Assembly (NCBI GenBank): GCA_019187085.1
Contig: JABARS010000001.1
Location: 124,001 to 188,000 of the forward strand
Direction of reading: 5' to 3'
From: Pseudorhodoplanes sp.
GTDB taxonomy: Bacteria; Pseudomonadota; Alphaproteobacteria; Rhizobiales; Xanthobacteraceae
Length of the DNA stretch: 64,000 nt
Shown here piece after piece: positions 18,057-26,748 of the stretch; positions within the stretch are counted from its first letter, which is position 1, and the number at the start of each line of letters is the position of its first letter. A model generated the notes under the pieces. The model saw nothing but the letters and a program-made list of their open reading frames with translations, was not told the DNA's origin and made no database searches. The position numbers and the translations under genes were made by a program.

Positions 18057-18628
18057 TGCGCCTCTCGAATTTCGCGATCACCAAAGCGCGGCCGAAAGAG
18101 AAGCCCTACAAGCTGTCCGATGGTGCGGGGCTGCATCTGCTCGTCGAGACAAACGGAAGCAAGCTGTGGCGCTTCCGCTATCGCTTCGCAGGCCGCGAGA
18201 ACATGTTGACGTTCGGGCCGTACCCGATTGTCTCGCTCGCCGATGCTCGCGCGAAGCGCGATGAGGCGCGGCGCTTGCTGGTCGACGGCACTGATCCGTC
18301 GGCCAAGCGCAAGCAAGAGAAGCAAGCAGCGACGGTGGCGGCCGACAATACGTTCGGCGCGATTGCCGATGAGCTGTTAGCGCGAAAAGAGGCGGACGAC
18401 GCGGCCGATACGACGCTCAGCAAGAACCGCTGGCTGCTCAAAGACCTTGCCGGACCACTCACGAACCGCCCCATCGCGGAGATCACAGCTGCCGAAATCC
18501 TGCAGCTGCTGAAGCGGATCGAGACAAGCGGCCGGCGCGAGACGGCACGCCGGCTGCGGGGAATGATCGGGAGCGTGTTCCGGTACGCGATTGTGACGCT
18601 GGTCTTGACTACACGGCGAAGGTGCTGA
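18056..18628 (+). pseudogene. P4-type tyrosine integrase, C-terminally truncated
   Basis: The 190 residues contain the N-terminal DUF4102 arm-binding domain (KPYKLSDGAGLHLLV, KLWRFRYRF, LTFGPYPIVSLADAR) and the core-binding domain up to RRLRGMIGSVFRYAI. Family members are about 400 residues; the catalytic R-H-R-Y domain is missing. The last residues (VTLVLTTRRRC) are out of family, so the deletion joint lies near 18600. It is adjacent to tRNA-Phe, the usual target of this class. Confidence 0.9.
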
Positions 18629-18966
18629 TTGGTTATTGCCTTGCAAGGGCGGCAGACACAGCCATCGACAAGTCTAAAGAGTGGGTCAAGCTGGCGGAAG
18701 GAGCCGGCATTAAGGAGGGCGTTTCGGAAATCGTAATTCGTTACATTTCAAATACCGCTGACCTTGGAAGAGAGCGAGACCCTAATGCTGATGTTCGACG
18801 AGAATTGCAGGACCGGATACAACGGCTTGAGGCCTTTACTAAGTTTGCTGAGACGGTGGTCGGCGATTTGAGAGCGCGGCTCGAAGCATTGCCACCCCCG
18901 CGAGGGGACGATGAGAAAACTTCTGAGGAGGAAATACTGCTGTCGACGGTTCCGCCTCTGCACTGA
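18622..18966 (+). CDS. Unknown protein, probably a 3' gene remnant
   Basis: 114 residues (or a few more upstream in the same frame), with an amphipathic segment RELQDRIQRLEAFTKFAETV and an acidic tail. The frame opens inside the broken integrase 3' end and has no ribosome-binding site, so it is probably the tail of a longer gene fused at the deletion joint. Base composition is less GC-rich than its core neighbours. No family recognised. Confidence 0.4.
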   Translation: MLIGYCLARAADTAIDKSKEWVKLAEGAGIKEGVSEIVIRYISNTADLGRERDPNADVRRELQDRIQRLEAFTKFAETVVGDLRARLEALPPPRGDDEKTSEEEILLSTVPPLH

Positions 18967-19026
18967 CAGAGCACAGACGGACTCTGGTCGAAATGAAATA
19001 GCGGTTTAGTAGTGCAAGACAAAATA

Positions 19027-19056
19027 AGAGCCCCGGCGTTGGACCGCCGGGGCTCT
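19027..19056 (-). terminator. Intrinsic terminator of the AlpA-like gene
   Basis: A perfect 12-bp stem (AGAGCCCCGGCG with CGCCGGGGCTCT) around a 6-nt loop. On the minus strand it is followed by TTATTTTGT. It lies 20 nt past the stop of the AlpA-like gene, as expected for a rho-independent terminator. Confidence 0.8.
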
Positions 19057-19076
19057 GCCCTTCGAGAAGGAGATGT

Positions 19077-19274
19077 CTAAGCGCGGTTTGCCAGTCTCTC
19101 CTCGATCCAGGCTTCCACTTCCCGAGCTACCCACGCTACCCGACAGGCGCCCAGCCGTGCCCGCTTGGGGAATTGGCCGGCGGCTTCGAGCCGCGCAATG
19201 TGAGCGAACGAATAGGGGACTCCGTAGATCGACTTGAGTTCCTTCTTCGATACCAGTTTGTTGACCTGTTGCAC
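19077..19274 (-). CDS. AlpA-family phage/island regulator
   Basis: 65 residues from a GTG at 19274 with AAGGAG 7 nt upstream. The product, VQQVNKLVSKKELKSIYGV through SFAHIARLEAAGQFPKR to VAWVAREVEAWIEERLANRA, is a winged helix-turn-helix of the AlpA/excisionase type with the typical FP(K/R) turn. In P4-type islands such proteins activate integrase or excision. It is followed by its own terminator and is probably the only intact gene in the element. Confidence 0.78.
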   Translation of the reverse strand: MQQVNKLVSKKELKSIYGVPYSFAHIARLEAAGQFPKRARLGACRVAWVAREVEAWIEERLANRA

Positions 19275-19800
19275 CGACGTGCTCCTTGGAAGAGCGACGT
19301 CGACGCCGCAGGGACCTGCACGCGGATGCGTGCAAGGCCAACTAGCAGGCAACGCAGAGCATAGAGCGATATGCAGGACGCCTCAACGTGCGCATAGCTG
19401 CGCATGGCATCTCTTTTTTCTTTCCGCCGAAGCCGCGCGAGTGTATGGTCTTGCGTCGGCGCTTTTCGGTGCGAAGCGGAATCGAACCACCGCGCAAAAT
19501 CTCCGCGCGGGTAGGTTTGAGGGTAGTAGGAAAAATCGCCGCGCCGGTTCTCCAGACCCCTCAAAACCTTGCGCGGCCGGTATGCTTCCGCCCCTGGCAC
19601 CATTCTAACTTCCTCATCGAATCTCACTGCGGCTCAAGTCTGCTCAATCTGCGAGTCGTTTCAATCGGTTAGAGGCGGTGCACCTGCTCACCGTGAGTAG
19701 CTTCTCCTCGCGGCAGCGCGGGTAGGACGGGGTAGAATCGAGGGTAGTGCTCTTTCACAGGAAAGGTCCTACTGGCCTGCACCCGGTTTCGTTGACACCT
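19275..19800. other. Gap with att copy and repeats, no intact gene
   Basis: This stretch holds an inverted T-arm-like tRNA piece (GCGGAATCGAACCACC, 19476-19491), GGGTAG repeats at 19509, 19520, 19720, 19730 and 19742, and the attR-like sequence at 19586-19604. I see no coding sequence that I can support. Confidence 0.5.
19585..19604 (+). repeat. attR-like copy of the tRNA-Phe 3' end
   Basis: CTTCCGCCCCTGGCACCATT matches the tRNA-Phe 3' end except for one lost G. It is followed by CCTCATCGAA, which also occurs shortly after the tRNA. It is the distal end of the integrated element. Confidence 0.72.
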
Positions 19801-19802
19801 GC

Positions 19803-19976
19803 CTAAACTAATCCTGCCTGCCGTTCGAATTCCATCGGACTCATATAGCCGATCGTCGAGTGTCGGCGCTTGGGATTGTAGAAGCGCTCAATGTAATCGA
19901 ACACGTCGGCTTTAGCCTCATCCCTGGTTCGGTACATCTTGCGCGCTATCCGCTCGGTCTGCGCTTCCTCTTGAAG
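19803..19976 (-). pseudogene. IS3-family transposase, C-terminal remnant
   Basis: About 55 residues remain: TERIARKMYRTRDEAKADVF, IERFYNPKRRHSTIGYMSP and MEFERQ. These are the end of the DDE domain of IS3-type OrfB, normally about 280 residues. Everything upstream is gone, and the frame runs instead into repeat sequence of the TTGGCCTTCAAG type. No terminal inverted repeat is visible on the lost side. Confidence 0.85.
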
Positions 19977-20012
19977 GCCCCTTAAGGCCAAGCCTCGTTC
20001 TTGAAGGCCATC
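19965..20012 (-). repeat. Second, inverted copy of the degenerate repeat
   Basis: On the minus strand this reads GGCCTTCAAGAACGAGGCTT followed by GGCCTTAAGGGGCCTTCAAG. It matches the units at 17403-17612 (compare AAGAACGGGGCTTTGGCCTT). The island at tRNA-Phe is therefore bracketed by inverted copies of one repeat family. Confidence 0.55.
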
Positions 20013-20070
20013 TCCCGCGTCGCCTGCCCGCCGCGTCCGGACGAAGCCGGCCGGCCGCCGTCAGCCAGCG

Positions 20071-20271
20071 TCAATCCTGCCCGTCGTCGGGCTTCGGGCC
20101 GGCGGCCTCGTCGTCTTCCGCCTCCACCCCCGGAACCGCATAGACGCCCGACAGCCAGCGATTGAGATCGACGTCGGCGCACCGGCGGCTGCAGAACGGG
20201 CGAAAGCGCTCGAGCGCGGGCTTGCCACAGATCGGGCAGGGCTTGCCGGGCGCGAGAGAAGGACTGGTCAT
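20071..20271 (-). CDS. yacG: Zinc-binding DNA gyrase inhibitor YacG
   Basis: 66 residues with the YacG zinc finger: CPICGKP, then FCSRRCADVDLNRWLSG. The two CxxC/CxxxC pairs bind one zinc. E. coli YacG binds GyrB and inhibits gyrase. An acidic tail (VEAEDDEAAGPKPDD) follows. It is separated here from maf by an acyl-CoA ligase and an SDR gene. Confidence 0.93.
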   Translation of the reverse strand: MTSPSLAPGKPCPICGKPALERFRPFCSRRCADVDLNRWLSGVYAVPGVEAEDDEAAGPKPDDGQD

Positions 20272-20378
20272 GCTGCAAATCCGAATGTGGCGCAGATGTA
20301 GATAAGTCGTCCGCCGCCGGCATCAACCGGCCCGCCGCCCGGGCAAGGCCCGCGCGGCCATGACGGGCTGCGCGGCGC

Positions 20379-21185
20379 TCAGGAATATTTCAGCGTGATG
20401 CCGCCATCGACCACAAGCTCGATGCCGGTGACGTAGCGGCTCTCGTCGCTCGCCAGATAGACGGCGGCATGCGCCACGTCCCAGGCATTGCCGCCGAACC
20501 CCATCGGCACCTGCCGCGCGCGCACCTTCCACATCTCCTCGACGTTACCGCCGGCATAGGATTGCGCGAGGCCCGCCGCCTTCTCCACCATCGGCGTTTC
20601 CATCAGGCCGGGCAGGATCGCGTTCACCCGGATTTTCTTGGGCGCATATTGCACGGCCGTCGTGCGCGTCAGGTGGCTGAGCGCGGCCTTGCTCGCATAA
20701 TAGGTGGCATAGGGCACGCCGGTGTAGCGCAGCGCCGCGATCGAGGAAATGTTGATGATCGATCCGCTGCCCTGCGCCTCCATCAGCGGGATGACATGCT
20801 TCATTGCCAGAAATGCGCTCTTGAGATTGACCGCCATGACGCGGTCCCAGGTTTCCTCCGACACCTCGACCACGCCGCCGACTTCGGCAATGCCGACATT
20901 GTTGTCTAGAATGTCGATGCGGCCGAATTCCTTGCGGGTCCCGGCCACGACGGCGGCGATGTCGGCCGAGCGCGTCACGTCGGCGGCGAGCGAAACGGCC
21001 TTGCCGCCTTCGGCACGGATGAGGCCCGCGGTCTCGTCCGCCGCCGCCCTGTTGATGTCGACGCAGGCGACACTCGCCCCCTCGCGCGCGAACATCACCG
21101 CCGCGGCCTTGCCGTTGCCCCAGCCCGGGCCGACCGAGCCGGCGCCGAGCACGAGCGCAACCTTGTCCTGCAAACGGCCACTCAT
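20379..21185 (-). CDS. SDR-family oxidoreductase
   Basis: 268 residues. The cofactor loop is GAGSVGPGWGNGKA, a slightly expanded Gly-rich motif; DVTRSAD and NNVGIAEVGG follow. The catalytic Ser is in INISSIAAL and Tyr/Lys in YATYYASKAALS, so the Ser-Tyr-Lys triad is complete. The ATG at 21185 overlaps the acyl-CoA ligase stop (ATGA), so the two are translated together. Probably a 3-hydroxyacyl or alcohol dehydrogenase acting on the ligase's product; the substrate cannot be told. Confidence 0.9.
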   Translation of the reverse strand: MSGRLQDKVALVLGAGSVGPGWGNGKAAAVMFAREGASVACVDINRAAADETAGLIRAEGGKAVSLAADVTRSADIAAVVAGTRKEFGRIDILDNNVGIAEVGGVVEVSEETWDRVMAVNLKSAFLAMKHVIPLMEAQGSGSIINISSIAALRYTGVPYATYYASKAALSHLTRTTAVQYAPKKIRVNAILPGLMETPMVEKAAGLAQSYAGGNVEEMWKVRARQVPMGFGGNAWDVAHAAVYLASDESRYVTGIELVVDGGITLKYS

Positions 21186-22699
21186 GACCCCGCTCCTTTT
21201 TTCGCATCGAGCGCGCGCAATTCGGTTTTCAGAATCTTCCCGTAATTGTTCTTCGGTAGCGCCTCGATGAACACATAATCCTTCGGCCGCTTGAAGCGTG
21301 CGATCGCCGACAGGCACAGCGCGTCGAGGTCCTTGGCCGCCGCCTCGCCGACCACATAGGCGACGACCACCTCGCCCCATTCGCGGTCGGGCCGGCCGAT
21401 GACCGAGACTTCGCGCACGGCCGGATGCCTGAGCAACACCTCCTCGACTTCGCGCGGATAAATATTCGAGCCGCCGGAAATGATGAGGTCCTTGGAACGG
21501 TCCTTGAGCGTGAGATAGCCGTCGGCGTCGAACGCACCGATGTCGCCGGTATGCAGCCAGCCGTCCTTGAGCGAGGCGGCAGTCGCCTGCGGATTGTTCC
21601 AGTAGCCCGGCATCACGACGTCGCCGCGGCACAGGATTTCGCCCGTCTCCTCCGCCGGCAGCGCCCGCCCCTGCGCATCCGTGACCTTGACCTCGAGGCA
21701 GGCAAAGGGCCGGCCGGCCGACAGAAGCCGCTCGCGCCAGCGCGGATGATCGCGCGCGGCAATGTCCTGCCTCGACAGCGTCGTGATCGTCATCGGGCTT
21801 TCGCCCTGCCCGTAGATCTGCACAAGGCGCGGCCCGAACCGCTCGAGCGCGCGCACGGCGTCCTCGAAATACATCGGTGCGCCGCCCCAGACGATGGTGC
21901 GGAAGTTCTCTGCGATGCAGTCCGCCGGCGACTCGACGAGCCGCTTCACCATGGTCGGCGCCGCGAACATCGACAGCCGCGGCCAGTGCCGCACGACGTC
22001 GAAAATCTCCTGCGGCTCGAAGCCGCCGGATTCCGCAATGACGTTGGCCCCGAGCCGCATGACGTGCGGCATGATGTAGAGGCCCGAGCCGTGGCTCATC
22101 GGCGCCGCATGCAGGATCGGATCGCCCGGCTGCGTCGGATCGACCTCCGCGAGGTAGGCATGGCTCAACTGGATCAGGTTGCGATGCGTCAGCATCGCGC
22201 CTTTCGGGCGCCCGGTCGTGCCCGAGGTATAGAACAGCCAGGCAAGATCGTCCGCGCCGCGCGCGGTGACATCGACGGGATCGGCTGCGAACAGAGTCTC
22301 GAAGTCGCGGCTGCCGACGACGATCAGCCGTTCGAGCGATTTCGGCGCATGCGGCGCGATCTTGGCGTCGAGCGGCGCGGAGGCAAAACAGACGCGCGCG
22401 TCGGAATGCTCGAGGATGTAGCCGAGTTCCGCGCCATGCAGCTTGGCGTTGGCGGGAACGGCGGCAAGCCCGGCATGCCAGACCGCGTAAAGCATCTCCA
22501 GATATTCGGGGCTGTTCTTGGCGACGATCGCGACGCGGTCGCCGGTCTGCAGCCCGAAGGTGCCGCGCAAGGCACCGGCCAGCCGCGCCACCCGCCCGGC
22601 GAGCGCGCCATAGCTGCGCACGACACGCGCACCGCAGGCCGTCGCCGGCCAGTCCGGATGACTGCGGCCGGCCCGCTCAAGCCAGTAGGCAAGGTTCAT
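21182..22699 (-). CDS. Acyl-CoA ligase (AMP-forming)
   Basis: 505 residues of the ANL superfamily. Motif A3 is YTSGTTGRPKGAMLTHRN, IYGQGESPMT is the A5-like core, GWLHTGDIGAFDADGYL is A7, DRSKDLIISGGSNIYPREVE is A8 and PKNNYGKILKTELR has the A10 catalytic lysine. It activates a carboxylic acid to acyl-AMP and then acyl-CoA; the chain type is not predictable. It forms a two-gene unit with the SDR downstream, inserted between maf and yacG. Confidence 0.92.
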   Translation of the reverse strand: MNLAYWLERAGRSHPDWPATACGARVVRSYGALAGRVARLAGALRGTFGLQTGDRVAIVAKNSPEYLEMLYAVWHAGLAAVPANAKLHGAELGYILEHSDARVCFASAPLDAKIAPHAPKSLERLIVVGSRDFETLFAADPVDVTARGADDLAWLFYTSGTTGRPKGAMLTHRNLIQLSHAYLAEVDPTQPGDPILHAAPMSHGSGLYIMPHVMRLGANVIAESGGFEPQEIFDVVRHWPRLSMFAAPTMVKRLVESPADCIAENFRTIVWGGAPMYFEDAVRALERFGPRLVQIYGQGESPMTITTLSRQDIAARDHPRWRERLLSAGRPFACLEVKVTDAQGRALPAEETGEILCRGDVVMPGYWNNPQATAASLKDGWLHTGDIGAFDADGYLTLKDRSKDLIISGGSNIYPREVEEVLLRHPAVREVSVIGRPDREWGEVVVAYVVGEAAAKDLDALCLSAIARFKRPKDYVFIEALPKNNYGKILKTELRALDAKKGAGS

Positions 22700-22771
22700 G
22701 TCCGTCCCGGCGCATCCATTGACGGCAAAAATTCAAGCGCCCCGAACGAGCGCCGGTCAAGAGCAAAGCTC

Positions 22772-23392
22772 TCAGTTGTTCAGCCAGCCGAAATGGACCG
22801 GGAAGCCCTCGCCTGCCAGCAGGTTGATGGTCTCATAGAGCGGCAGGCCGACGACATTGGTGTAGGAGCCGACGAGCTTAACGACGAAGGTGCCGGCAAG
22901 ACCCTGCACCGCATAGCCGCCCGCCTTGCCGCGCCATTCGCCGGAGGCGAGATAGGCCTCGATATCGTCCTCGGTCAGGCGCTTGAAGCGCACGCGGGTC
23001 TCGACCAGCCGCTGGCGAAACGTCTCCTTCGGCGTCACCAGACAGATGCCGGTATGGACGCGATGGTTGCGGCCGGAGAGGAGGCGCAGGCACTGCCCGG
23101 CCTCGTCGAGCGTTTCGGCTTTCGGCAGGATGCGCCGGCCGACCGCAACCACGGTATCGGCGGCCACGATGAAGGCGCCGCGCAATTCCTCATCGATGCG
23201 CACGGCGGCGAGCGCGGCCTCCGCCTTGGCGCGCGCCAGACGGTTGGCGCAGGCACGCGGCAATTCGCCCTTCAGCGGCATCTCGTCGATGTCGGCGGGC
23301 TGCAAGGCATCCGGCTCGAGGCCGGCCTGGTTGACCAGCGCAAGCCGGCGCGGCGAACCCGACGCGAGCACGAGTTTGGGACGGCCGATCAT
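22772..23392 (-). CDS. maf: Maf-family nucleoside triphosphate pyrophosphatase
   Basis: 206 residues starting [16 protein letters not shown], the family's phosphate-binding loop. [18 protein letters not shown] and [14 protein letters not shown] follow, and [14 protein letters not shown] ends the fold. The [10 protein letters not shown] block is of the YhdE kind, so dTTP/UTP is the more likely substrate than m7GTP. It hydrolyses non-canonical or excess NTPs to NMP. It sits after infA on the same strand (101-nt gap). Confidence 0.93.
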   Translation of the reverse strand: MIGRPKLVLASGSPRRLALVNQAGLEPDALQPADIDEMPLKGELPRACANRLARAKAEAALAAVRIDEELRGAFIVAADTVVAVGRRILPKAETLDEAGQCLRLLSGRNHRVHTGICLVTPKETFRQRLVETRVRFKRLTEDDIEAYLASGEWRGKAGGYAVQGLAGTFVVKLVGSYTNVVGLPLYETINLLAGEGFPVHFGWLNN

Positions 23393-23493
23393 TTCGCACC
23401 GTCATCGCCGGAACGGATCCGGCAAATGGTCGCTTCGTCTCGCATCGCTGATCTGCCCTGATGAAATCGCCGGCGGCAAGCCGGTCGCGGACG

Positions 23494-23712
23494 TTATTTG
23501 AAGCGGTAAGTGATCCGGCCTTTGGTGAGATCGTACGGCGTAATTTCCACCAGCACCTTGTCGCCCGCGAGCACGCGGATTCGGTTCTTGCGCATGCGGC
23601 CGGCGGTATGGGCGATGATCTCGTGGTCGTTCTCAAGTTTGACGCGGAAGGTGGCATTCGGAAGCAGTTCCGTGACGACACCGGGAAATTCCAGCAGTTC
23701 TTCCTTCGACAT
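23494..23712 (-). CDS. infA: Translation initiation factor IF-1
   Basis: 72 residues from ATG 23712: [20 protein letters not shown], then [20 protein letters not shown] and a YRFK end. This is a single OB-fold that occupies the ribosomal A site during initiation. The longer reading frame upstream is out of family, so I chose the internal ATG. Confidence 0.97.
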   Translation of the reverse strand: MSKEELLEFPGVVTELLPNATFRVKLENDHEIIAHTAGRMRKNRIRVLAGDKVLVEITPYDLTKGRITYRFK

Positions 23713-23827
23713 ACGAAATCCAGCTCGTGCCGACGGGGCTGAAAAACCGGCCAACGCCATTGGCCTGATGGGACCTCGAATGGCCGCGGAAACTAGCGGA
23801 ATCGTCCAAAACTCTCAACCAAAATGC

Positions 23828-24295
23828 TCATTCGTTGCCGCCTGCCGGCCGGCCCAGCCGCTCCTTGATCCGCTTCATGAGCTGGTCGCGCACCTGCCGA
23901 TAGGCATCGAGCATCTGCTCGCGGTTGCCGGCCGCTCCGCTCGGGTCGGGCGTCGGCCAGTATTCGACCTCGGCGGCGATCGTGCGCGTCAGGTCGAGCG
24001 CCTTGTGATGGGCCTCCGGCGACAGCGTGACGATCAGATCGAAATTGAGGCCCTCCCATTCCTCGATCTCCTCGAAGGTCTGCGGCCTGTGCCTGGACAG
24101 ATCGAGGCCGATCTCCTCCATCACCGCAATCGCGAACGGGTCGAGCTCGCCCTTTCGCACCCCGGCCGAACCGACATAGATCGTCTTGCCGAACAGCCAG
24201 CGCGCGATCGCCATCGCCATCGGCGAGCGAATGGAATTGAGACCGCAGGCGAACAACACGGCCTGCGGCTTTGCGATGCGCGACCCCGCCGCCAT
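23828..24295 (-). CDS. Low-molecular-weight phosphatase / ArsC-like protein
   Basis: 155 residues. The P-loop is FACGLNSIRSPMA, i.e. C-x5-R followed by S, and DPSGAA near the end supplies the general-acid Asp in the DP motif. Fold and motifs are those of low-molecular-weight tyrosine phosphatases and thioredoxin-type arsenate reductases. The short spacing to UPF0262 (9 nt) and hisD indicates one transcript. Substrate unknown. Confidence 0.88.
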   Translation of the reverse strand: MAAGSRIAKPQAVLFACGLNSIRSPMAMAIARWLFGKTIYVGSAGVRKGELDPFAIAVMEEIGLDLSRHRPQTFEEIEEWEGLNFDLIVTLSPEAHHKALDLTRTIAAEVEYWPTPDPSGAAGNREQMLDAYRQVRDQLMKRIKERLGRPAGGNE

Positions 24296-24304
24296 CGCCC
24301 GGCC

Positions 24305-24787
24305 TCATCCCTTCCAGTGCAGGACGCAGATCAGCGTGAACAGACGCCGCGCGGTGTTGAAATCCACCGTCACCTTGTCTTTCAGTCGTTCCATCAGGAT
24401 GTTCGAGCCCTCGTCGTGCAGGCCGCGTCGCCCCATGTCGATTGCCTCGATGCGGTCGGGAGTTGCGGTGCGGATCGCCTGATAATAGCTGTCGCAGATC
24501 AGGAAATAGTCCTTCACGATCCGCCGGAACGGCGTCAGCGACAGGAAATGCGCGACGACCGGCGCGCCCTCCTGGGTGCGGATGTCGAAAACCAGACGGC
24601 TCTCCGCCATGCTCAGGTGCAGCGCATAGGGACCGCCCGGATGGTCGACCGGCGCGAACGAGTTCTGCTCGATCAGATCGTAGATCGCGACCGCGCGTTC
24701 GTGCTCGATGTCGGGCCCCGAACGGCCGATGGAGTTTTCATCGAGCCGCACCTCGACGAGACTGAAGCGCTTGCCGTCGCCGCTCAT
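24305..24787 (-). CDS. UPF0262 family protein
   Basis: 160 residues of a conserved alphaproteobacterial family without known function. Family blocks include [35 protein letters not shown] and [19 protein letters not shown]. The ATG at 24787 overlaps the hisD stop as ATGA. No signal peptide and no membrane span. Its fixed place after hisD suggests co-expression with it. Confidence 0.93.
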   Translation of the reverse strand: MSGDGKRFSLVEVRLDENSIGRSGPDIEHERAVAIYDLIEQNSFAPVDHPGGPYALHLSMAESRLVFDIRTQEGAPVVAHFLSLTPFRRIVKDYFLICDSYYQAIRTATPDRIEAIDMGRRGLHDEGSNILMERLKDKVTVDFNTARRLFTLICVLHWKG

Positions 24788-26079
24788 CGCCGATTGAGCC
24801 GGATGGCGACCGAGCGCGCGTGCGCCTCAAGCCCCTCCGCCTCCCCGAGCGCGATCGCGGCAGCCGAAAGCGCGTGAAGCTGTTCCGGCCCGCACTTGAG
24901 GATCGAGGTGCGCTTCATGAAATCGAGCACGCCGAGCCCCGACGAGAAACGCGCCGAGCGCGCGGTCGGCAACACGTGGTTGGAGCCGCCGACATAATCG
25001 CCGATCGCTTCCGGCGTGTAGCCGCCGATGAAGATCGCGCCGGCATTGCGGATCTTCCCGGCCAGCGCCTCGGCGTCGTCGGCGATCAGTTCCAGATGTT
25101 CCGGCGCAAGCGCATCGACCAGCGGCACCGCTTCGGCAAGCTTTTGCACGATGATGGTGGCGCCGAAGTCGCGCCAGGAGGTGCGCGCGATCGCGGCACG
25201 CGGCAGGGTGGTGAGCTGCGCCTCCACCGACCGCTCGACGCGCTCGGCGAGCGCGACGTCGTCGGTGATCAGAATCGATTGCGCGGCCTCGTCGTGCTCG
25301 GCCTGCGCGAGAAGGTCGGCGGCGATCCAGTCGGCATTGGCGCTGCGGTCGGCGAGGATCAGCACCTCGGAGGGGCCGGCGATCATGTCGATGCCGACCT
25401 TGCCGAAAACGAGCCGCTTGGCGGCGGCGACGTAGGCATTGCCGGGACCGACGATCTTGGCGACCGGGGCGATGCTCGGCGTGCCGTAAGCGAGCGCGGC
25501 CACCGCCTGGGCGCCGCCGATGCGATAGATTTCGTCGACACCGGCAAGTTTCGCCGCCGCAAGCACGAGCGGATTGAGCACGCCGCCCGGCGCCGGCACC
25601 ACCATGACGAGACGCGGCACCCCGGCCACCTTGGCCGGCACCGCATTCATCAGCACGGACGAGGGATAGGCCGCGGTGCCGCCGGGCACGTAGAGGCCGA
25701 CGGCCTCGATCGCGGTCCAGCGGCTGCCCAATTCGACGCCGAGCGCATCGGTGAAGCGGTCGTCCTTCGGCCGCTGGCGCAGATGAAACGCCTCGATCCG
25801 CGCGCGTGCGAGCGCAAGCGCATCGAGCGCGGCAGGGGCGCAGGCTTTCTGCGCCGCGTCGATCTCAGCCACCGAAACGCGAAGACCCGTGCGGTTGAGG
25901 TCGAGCCGGTCGAAGCGGGCCGTCAGGTCGATCAGCGCGGCATCCCCGCGCCCGATCACGTCGGCGACGATGTCGCGCACCGCCTTTTCGACGTCCGCCG
26001 CCGTTTCGCGTTTGGTGGCCAGAAAATCGGCAAACCGCGCGGAAAAATCCGGAGACTGGCTATCGAGACGGACGGGCAT
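24784..26079 (-). CDS. hisD: Histidinol dehydrogenase HisD
   Basis: 431 residues, the standard length. It oxidises L-histidinol to histidine with two NAD, the last two steps of histidine synthesis. Recognised blocks are [50 protein letters not shown], and [15 protein letters not shown] with the zinc-ligand and catalytic residues. [12 protein letters not shown] is also present. It leads the run hisD-UPF0262-phosphatase-infA-maf. Confidence 0.97.
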   Translation of the reverse strand: MPVRLDSQSPDFSARFADFLATKRETAADVEKAVRDIVADVIGRGDAALIDLTARFDRLDLNRTGLRVSVAEIDAAQKACAPAALDALALARARIEAFHLRQRPKDDRFTDALGVELGSRWTAIEAVGLYVPGGTAAYPSSVLMNAVPAKVAGVPRLVMVVPAPGGVLNPLVLAAAKLAGVDEIYRIGGAQAVAALAYGTPSIAPVAKIVGPGNAYVAAAKRLVFGKVGIDMIAGPSEVLILADRSANADWIAADLLAQAEHDEAAQSILITDDVALAERVERSVEAQLTTLPRAAIARTSWRDFGATIIVQKLAEAVPLVDALAPEHLELIADDAEALAGKIRNAGAIFIGGYTPEAIGDYVGGSNHVLPTARSARFSSGLGVLDFMKRTSILKCGPEQLHALSAAAIALGEAEGLEAHARSVAIRLNRR

Positions 26080-26291
26080 GATCGACTTCCGCGGGCGGCG
26101 ACCCGGTCTTGCGCTGAATGGCGTCTGGCGGGCCGGGCGTCAACCCTGATCGCAGGGAAACGCCGCTCCGGCGGCAAACCGGCGCCGGTTTGCGTCGTCA
26201 TCATATAGGCAGGCGATGCGCTCCCGGCCACACGTTGCGGCGGGCGCGATCCGCGGCAGCGGGAATGACGCTGGAATGTGCTGACATGCCC

Positions 26292-26603
26292 TCAGGCGAT
26301 CCGGCCGGGCGGGACGCCGCCGGAGCCGGCTTCGGCCTCTTCCTTCTCGAAACGGACCCCGGCCTGGCTTTTCGCCCGCCATACCAGACGGCAGACCCGG
26401 CGCGGCCTGTTGCCCTCGGCCAGCCGCAGGATGAAATCGTCGGGCAGCGTTCCGTCGTCCTCGATCCGGACCCGGGCTCCGGTCTGGGACACATCGGTCA
26501 GGACGCACGGTATGGTTTCCCGGCCGTCAACGCTCACGATGCGGGCGGGATAGCGAAGCGGCCGGCGCTGGCTGCGCCTTTTGTCCTTCGGGTTACGCGG
26601 CAT
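26292..26603 (-). CDS. Small PilZ-domain protein
   Basis: 103 residues. RRPLRYPAR carries the RxxxR motif and DVSQTGARVR the (D/N)xSxxG motif, the two halves of the cyclic-di-GMP binding site. FEKEEAEAG forms an acidic tail. It stands alone, with no fused output domain. A direct c-di-GMP sensor is likely; its partner is not visible here. The flanks 26080-26291 and 26604-26748 hold nothing I can support. Confidence 0.82.
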   Translation of the reverse strand: MPRNPKDKRRSQRRPLRYPARIVSVDGRETIPCVLTDVSQTGARVRIEDDGTLPDDFILRLAEGNRPRRVCRLVWRAKSQAGVRFEKEEAEAGSGGVPPGRIA

Positions 26604-26748
26604 GCGGGACCGGGCGGATTGATGGTTTCAATTTTAGCTTTATGCCGCCTAATCGCTTGCATTTTGGTGAATACGATCGCCGAAAGGCCATGCACGGCAA
26701 AGCGGGCAGCACTGCCGCCCGCTCATGCTGGGCCTCTCAAAGCGCGGA

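Larger units (their letters stand above)
17878..19750 (+). mobile_element. Decayed integrative element at tRNA-Phe
   Basis: Between the tRNA 3' end and its degraded copy at 19586-19604 lie a truncated P4-type integrase, a fragment of an unknown gene and an AlpA-like regulator, the classic contents of a small island. GGGTAG arm-like repeats occur near both ends (18011-18027 and 19720-19746). The core is only about 1.7 kb and the integrase lacks its catalytic domain, so the element is immobile by itself. Confidence 0.78.

Noticed and set aside
21425..23461. Plus-strand open frame of 678 codons opposite the acyl-CoA ligase and maf
   Set aside because: Antisense shadow covering two real genes and the gap between them.
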